Positions 60,062 to 64,000 of a stretch of DNA of 64,000 nt are shown here, piece after piece (positions within the stretch are counted from its first letter, which is position 1; each line of letters opens with the position of its first letter). The stretch covers positions 1-64,000 of the forward strand of contig NZ_VLLI01000011.1 in the NCBI RefSeq assembly GCF_007830615.1, in the 5' to 3' direction. This stretch comes from Mucilaginibacter frigoritolerans. Lineage in GTDB: Bacteria; Bacteroidota; Bacteroidia; Sphingobacteriales; Sphingobacteriaceae. Below the pieces are notes generated by a model. That model made no database searches. It saw only the letters and a list, made by a program, of their open reading frames with translations, and was not told the DNA's origin. The position numbers and the translations under genes are program-made.

Positions 60062-61096
60062 ATGTGGTACGACAAATTGATTGAACAAAATAAAGTCCCT
60101 GATTTTTTACTGAGAAAAGGCATTCGCAATTTATTACAACAACGTTTGGATGATGAAAACAAAGGTAATGTAGAGGCCCAGCAAGCACACCTGATGTCGC
60201 TAATTGGTCAGCTTAAAACCTCCCCTATTGCGGTTAATACAATAGATGCTAACCAACAACATTATGAAGTACCAACCAAGTTTTACCAATATTGCCTGGG
60301 CAAAAATTTAAAATATTCAAGCTGTTATTTTAAGGAAGGCGTTACCGATTTAAACACTGCCGAAGATGATATGCTGGAGCTAACCTGCCAGCGTGCCGGA
60401 TTAGAAAACGGTCAGGATGTGTTGGAGTTGGGTTGTGGCTGGGGTTCATTATCCATGTATATGGCTGCCAAATATCCGCGCAGTAATTTTACAGTGGTTT
60501 CCAATTCACGTACCCAAAAAATGTTTATTGATTTGACTGCTAAGGATCGTGGATTGAAAAACCTGAAAGTGATTACTGCGGATATGAACACTTTTAAAAT
60601 TGATAAACAATTTGACCGTGTAGTATCTGTTGAAATGTTTGAGCACATGCGTAACTATACGCTATTGCTTAAAAAGGTAGCCTCATTTTTAAAGGATGAT
60701 GGTAAATTGTTCATCCACATTTTTACCCATAAGGAGTACGCTTATTTGTTTGAAGTTATTGATGAAACCGATTGGATGAGCAAGTACTTTTTTACCGGAG
60801 GTATTATGCCGAGCGATGATCTAATGTTTTATTTTAATGAAGATTTAGTAGTTAAAAAACACTGGCACGTTAACGGTACCCATTACGGAAAAACTGCCGA
60901 AGCCTGGCTTAAAAATATGGATAGCCACAAGGCGGAAATTATGCCATTATTTGAAGAAACATATGGTAAAGATAATGCAGTAAAATGGTGGGTATACTGG
61001 CGTATTTTTTATATGGCTTGCGCCGAGTTGTGGAACTACAATAAGGGCAATGAATGGATAGTTAGTCATTATTTATTTCAAAAATCGGGGCGATAA
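60062..61096 (+). CDS. cyclopropane-fatty-acid-synthase-type SAM methyltransferase
   Basis: 344 residues from ATG 60062; GTG 60056 is an alternative start. SAM motif I VLELGCGWGSLSMYMAAKYP, the upstream KYSSCYFKEG (equivalent of the CFA active-site Cys), VSVEMFEHMRNY and LFIHIFTHKEYAY place it in the CFA synthase superfamily (COG2230). The group methylates or cyclopropanates acyl double bonds of membrane lipids. Members clustered with COG2907 and DUF1365 genes include UfaM, a carbon methyltransferase in methylated furan fatty acid synthesis in Rhodobacter. The 121-nt gap to the preceding gene is the longest in the cluster. Confidence 0.92.
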   Translation: MWYDKLIEQNKVPDFLLRKGIRNLLQQRLDDENKGNVEAQQAHLMSLIGQLKTSPIAVNTIDANQQHYEVPTKFYQYCLGKNLKYSSCYFKEGVTDLNTAEDDMLELTCQRAGLENGQDVLELGCGWGSLSMYMAAKYPRSNFTVVSNSRTQKMFIDLTAKDRGLKNLKVITADMNTFKIDKQFDRVVSVEMFEHMRNYTLLLKKVASFLKDDGKLFIHIFTHKEYAYLFEVIDETDWMSKYFFTGGIMPSDDLMFYFNEDLVVKKHWHVNGTHYGKTAEAWLKNMDSHKAEIMPLFEETYGKDNAVKWWVYWRIFYMACAELWNYNKGNEWIVSHYLFQKSGR

Positions 61097-61154
61097 CCTT
61101 TGGCAGTAAGGCAACTTTTAGCAGCTCCGCAATGATCCTTTTAACAAAATATTT

Positions 61155-62273
61155 ATGATCCGTTTTTATTTTATTCTTGCTTTTTTTCTTATCGCATTGC
61201 TTAACTTTTTTAAGGCGCCATCTTATCATTTCTGGCTGCTGGCAATTGGTGTTACCGAGTTGCCTTTCATATTTGCAGCTATAGCCGCCTTGTTAACGGT
61301 AACCGGCTTCTGGGTAAATAAATACCAACTGGCCGGAACCATCCTGGGGCTGGTAACGGTTATTATTTTTCTTTCACCCATTATAAGAGCATATTGGATA
61401 GCTACGGACATAAAAGCGGACATGGCAGCTGCTCTTAGCACCAAACAGAGTGATGATACTCCTTTAAGTTTTTCCAAACTGTTTAAATCGGCAAAAAATG
61501 ATCCTTATAAAACCATAAAATATGTTCAGTATCAGGATACCGCTTTAAATCTTGATTACTATCAATCAAAGGCTTCAGGTAAAAGGCCATGTGTTATAGT
61601 GGTTCATGGTGGCTCGTGGGCCGGTGGCGATAGTAAGCAATTACCCGAGTTGAATACTTATCTTGCCGAAAGAGGGTACAATGTGGCTGCCATTAATTAT
61701 CGCATGGCCCCCAAATACCAAACGCCTGCACCTGTTGAAGATATACAAGCCACCATTGCTTACCTGAATAAACACGCAGATGAGCTGCATATTGACACTA
61801 ACGAATATGTTTTACTAGGACGCTCAGCCGGGGCACAAATAGCTTTATTAGCTGCTTACACCCTGCATGAACCCGGATTAAAAGGAGTGGTTGATTTTTA
61901 TGGCCCTGCCGATATGGTTTGGGGATATTCTATCCGATCAAACCCGTTGATTATGGACTCAAGAAAGGTGATGGAGGATTATATCGGAGGCTCTTATTTT
62001 AAAGTTCCGCAAAAATATGTTGCCTGCTCCCCTCTGGAGTTTGTAAGCAGTAAATCGGTGCCAACCCTTATTATTCACGGTGAAAATGATGTTTTGGTTT
62101 CGCGCGAGCATAGCCGCAGGCTAAACTTAAAGTTGGAGCAAAACGGTATTAAACATTATTGGTTAAGACTTCCCTGGGCAACGCATGGCTTTGATTATAA
62201 TTTAAACGGGCCAGGCGGACAACTATCTACCTACGCAGTAGTAACATTCTTAAACAACATCACACAAAAATAA
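61155..62273 (+). CDS. alpha/beta hydrolase (esterase/lipase-like) with N-terminal membrane helices
   Basis: 372 residues. Three N-terminal membrane helices (about 3-20, 28-48 and 56-78) are followed by an alpha/beta-hydrolase domain of HSL/BD-FAE type (about 120-372): oxyanion motif VVHGGSWAGGD, nucleophile GRSAGAQIALL, Asp in IHGENDVLVSREH and His in WATHGFDYN. The catalytic domain probably acts near the membrane, possibly on acyl esters. It overlaps the next gene by one nucleotide. Inclusion of a hydrolase in this kind of lipid cluster is not typical. Confidence 0.88.
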   Translation: MIRFYFILAFFLIALLNFFKAPSYHFWLLAIGVTELPFIFAAIAALLTVTGFWVNKYQLAGTILGLVTVIIFLSPIIRAYWIATDIKADMAAALSTKQSDDTPLSFSKLFKSAKNDPYKTIKYVQYQDTALNLDYYQSKASGKRPCVIVVHGGSWAGGDSKQLPELNTYLAERGYNVAAINYRMAPKYQTPAPVEDIQATIAYLNKHADELHIDTNEYVLLGRSAGAQIALLAAYTLHEPGLKGVVDFYGPADMVWGYSIRSNPLIMDSRKVMEDYIGGSYFKVPQKYVACSPLEFVSSKSVPTLIIHGENDVLVSREHSRRLNLKLEQNGIKHYWLRLPWATHGFDYNLNGPGGQLSTYAVVTFLNNITQK

Positions 62274-63559
62274 TGCATAAAACAGCCATTATAGGAACAG
62301 GAATTGCCGGGATGGGCTGTGCTCATTTTTTGCAAAAGCATACCGATTTAACTATTTACGAGCAAAATGATTACGTTGGCGGCCATACCAATACCGTAAC
62401 TGTTGATGAAGACGGCAAGCCGGTTTATATTGATACCGGATTTATGGTGTTTAATTATAAGACCTATCCGAACCTGTGCAAACTATTTGCTGAAATAAAG
62501 GCACCGGTAAAAAAAACGGATATGTCATTTAGCGTTCAGCATCTGTCGAGCGGACTGGAGTATAGCGGATCCAGCGTTAATCATCTTTTTGCGCAGCGCC
62601 GTAATATATTCAACCTTAAATATATTAAAATGCTGAGCCAGATTGGGCGCTTTAACAAAGAAAGCGTAAAGATACTGGACGATCCTAAATATGCCGATTA
62701 TTCGATAGGGCAATATATTAAAGAGTTTGGTTTTGGCGAAGAAATGCTATGGAAATACCTGGTGCCCATGAGCTCGGCCGTATGGTCTACCCCGATGGAG
62801 CAGATGCTCGATTTCCCTGCGGTGACTTTGATCAGGTTCTTTTTAAATCATGGTTTTTTAGGGTTGGATACCCAGCACCAATGGTATACCCTCGAGAAAG
62901 GAAGCCAGTCATACCGCGAAATACTGATTAAACCATTTAAAGATCGTATTCATGTAAATCGAAAGGCATTAAAGGTTGTTCGTGAGAATGGAAAAGTGAT
63001 TGTTCACGCATCTGATGGTTCGCGGGAAACGTTCGATAGGGTGATTATCGCCACCCATGGAGATCAGGCTCTTACCATACTGTTTGATGCAACTGAGGAT
63101 GAAAAAAGACTTTTATCAAACTTTAAATATCAATACAACAAAGCGGTTCTACATACCGATAAAAGTATCATGCCTAAAAAGAAACTGGCATGGAGCAGCT
63201 GGAACTACAGCATAAAAATGGAAGATGGCAAGTTAACGCCTACTACTATTTACTGGATGAACCAGTTGCAGCAGGTATCAGACAAGAAAGATTATTTTGT
63301 TTCCATTAACCCGCATAATGGGCTTGATGAAAGCAAGATTATTAAGGAACTCGACTACGAGCATCCGCTTTTTGACGTACAGGCCATTAATGCCCAGGCA
63401 GAATTACATATACTGAACGAAACCGGGCCCATTTATTTTTGTGGCAGTTATTTTAAATACGGCTTTCATGAAGACGCATTTGCAAGTGCAGTGCAGCTTT
63501 GTTCCCAATTGCTGGGCAAGCCGGTTTATGATGATGTTTTGATCCAGCCGGAAAATTAA
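62273..63559 (+). CDS. FAD-dependent oxidoreductase of the COG2907 group
   Basis: 428 residues. The N-terminal FAD-binding motif is AIIGTGIAGMGCAHFLQKH with the following IYEQNDYVGGHTNTV; later GTG-rich and IIATHGDQAL segments belong to the NAD(P)-binding-like amine-oxidase fold. COG2907 members neighbour CFA-type and DUF1365 genes and have been assigned as desaturase-like UfaD in furan fatty acid formation. It probably oxidises the methylated acyl chain made by the neighbouring methyltransferase; this is by analogy. Start overlaps the stop of the hydrolase gene. Confidence 0.9.
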   Translation: MHKTAIIGTGIAGMGCAHFLQKHTDLTIYEQNDYVGGHTNTVTVDEDGKPVYIDTGFMVFNYKTYPNLCKLFAEIKAPVKKTDMSFSVQHLSSGLEYSGSSVNHLFAQRRNIFNLKYIKMLSQIGRFNKESVKILDDPKYADYSIGQYIKEFGFGEEMLWKYLVPMSSAVWSTPMEQMLDFPAVTLIRFFLNHGFLGLDTQHQWYTLEKGSQSYREILIKPFKDRIHVNRKALKVVRENGKVIVHASDGSRETFDRVIIATHGDQALTILFDATEDEKRLLSNFKYQYNKAVLHTDKSIMPKKKLAWSSWNYSIKMEDGKLTPTTIYWMNQLQQVSDKKDYFVSINPHNGLDESKIIKELDYEHPLFDVQAINAQAELHILNETGPIYFCGSYFKYGFHEDAFASAVQLCSQLLGKPVYDDVLIQPEN

Positions 63560-63574
63560 TCCGTATATTCATAT

Positions 63575-64000
63575 ATGGCCAGCATATCAGTTAATTCCTG
63601 TTTATATAAAGCTAAAGTAATGCATCACCGGCTTGCTCCAAAGCAGCATTCGTTTCATTACAATATCTTTATGTTTTACCTCGATCTGGATGAGATTGAT
63701 GGCCTTTCCAGCCGGCTTAAATTTATGAGCCACAACCGCTTTAACCTGTTTAATTTCAGGGATAAGGATCATTTACAGTTGCCCAAAGAAAACCCGGATA
63801 CTTCAAAAAACATCAGGCAGCATATTACTGATTATCTCAAGATTAATGGTGTGGATATTGGTGCCGGTCGCATAATGGTGCTTACTAATTTATGTACAAT
63901 GGGTTACCAGTTTAATCCGGTGTCATTTTACTATTGTTATGATGAGCAAAATAATCCGCTTTGCTCCATTGTAGAGGTTTGTAATACTTTTTTGGAGATG
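63575..64000 (+). CDS. DUF1365 (COG3496) protein, partial
   Basis: The ATG at 63575, 15 nt after the preceding stop, begins a frame running to the window end (142 codons). The start SCLYKAKVMHHRLAPKQHSFHY, FYLDLDEIDGL, FMSHNRFNLFNFRDKDH, GAGRIMVLTNLCTMGYQFNPVSFYYCYD (all cited in part) and IVEVCNTF are the DUF1365 signature. The function is unestablished, but the family is nearly always next to a COG2907 flavoprotein and a CFA-type methyltransferase. The 3' part lies outside the window. Confidence 0.92.
   Translation, partial: MASISVNSCLYKAKVMHHRLAPKQHSFHYNIFMFYLDLDEIDGLSSRLKFMSHNRFNLFNFRDKDHLQLPKENPDTSKNIRQHITDYLKINGVDIGAGRIMVLTNLCTMGYQFNPVSFYYCYDEQNNPLCSIVEVCNTFLEM

Overview
The window looks like a chromosomal segment of a low-GC Bacteroidota bacterium, most probably family Sphingobacteriaceae (Mucilaginibacter/Pedobacter-like). 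This rests on the rimP-nusA-infB order, a TonB-dependent receptor followed by a DUF4249 lipoprotein, many Cys-anchored lipoproteins, a bacilliredoxin-like YtxJ protein, ileS/TraR-DksA/lspA linkage, weak Shine-Dalgarno sequences and promoters of the Bacteroidota type (TTG about 19 nt before TAnnTTTG). Nearly every gene is of ordinary chromosomal type. I see no prophage, insertion sequence, CRISPR array, rRNA or tRNA.

Layout: 1-3765 (minus) is a TonB receptor operon (unknown secreted protein, TonB receptor with STN domain, partial DUF4249 lipoprotein). A 44-residue secreted His-rich peptide follows at 3987. 4178-9040 (minus) is rimP-nusA-infB. 9071-9765 is a repeat-rich stretch around one small membrane gene. 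9774-18225 is mostly minus strand: lipoprotein, S9 peptidase, asparaginase, TatD nuclease, two paralogous FKBP proline isomerases and NrnA, with a GNAT gene on plus. 18437-24999 holds ndk, a DciA-like gene with recF, a TPR protein, ribH, a micro-lipoprotein, ytxJ, lipA and an ECF sigma/anti-sigma pair. 25328-31447 (minus) holds Nnr, an ECF42-type sigma factor with two DGPF/YCII proteins, an rRNA methyltransferase and dinB.

31793-34963 (plus) is a compact operon: DCC1-type thiol oxidoreductase with membrane tail, TIGR01777 SDR, membrane-anchored SRPBCC protein and DUF5519 protein. Then come a degenerate sulfatase-modifying-factor homologue, a beta-lactamase-fold hydrolase with TPR tail, and ileS-traR/dksA-lspA. 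The IleRS carries a swapped HIGH motif (GIHH). 42637-46836 (minus) encodes a 1399-residue polytopic protein with two ectodomains and a degenerate cytoplasmic P-loop NTPase; it matches no family I recognise and is the best candidate for an undescribed system.

47049-57361 holds a DUF4142 lipoprotein, gcvH-vanZ-micro-lipoprotein, feoAB with a readable promoter/operator, a DEAD-box helicase, a GH43 enzyme, the cysteine pair epsC-cysM, and two Tat-signal proteins. 57477-64000 ends with a peroxiredoxin and a tight seven-gene membrane-lipid cluster (desaturase, DUF1475, DUF1295, CFA-type methyltransferase, alpha/beta hydrolase, COG2907 flavoprotein, DUF1365). It resembles the light/singlet-oxygen-linked fatty-acid modification clusters of Proteobacteria. 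Several genes (recF, tatD, lipA, GH43, the rRNA methyltransferase) have a TAnnTTTG-like element only 4-5 nt before the start codon, suggesting leaderless mRNAs.
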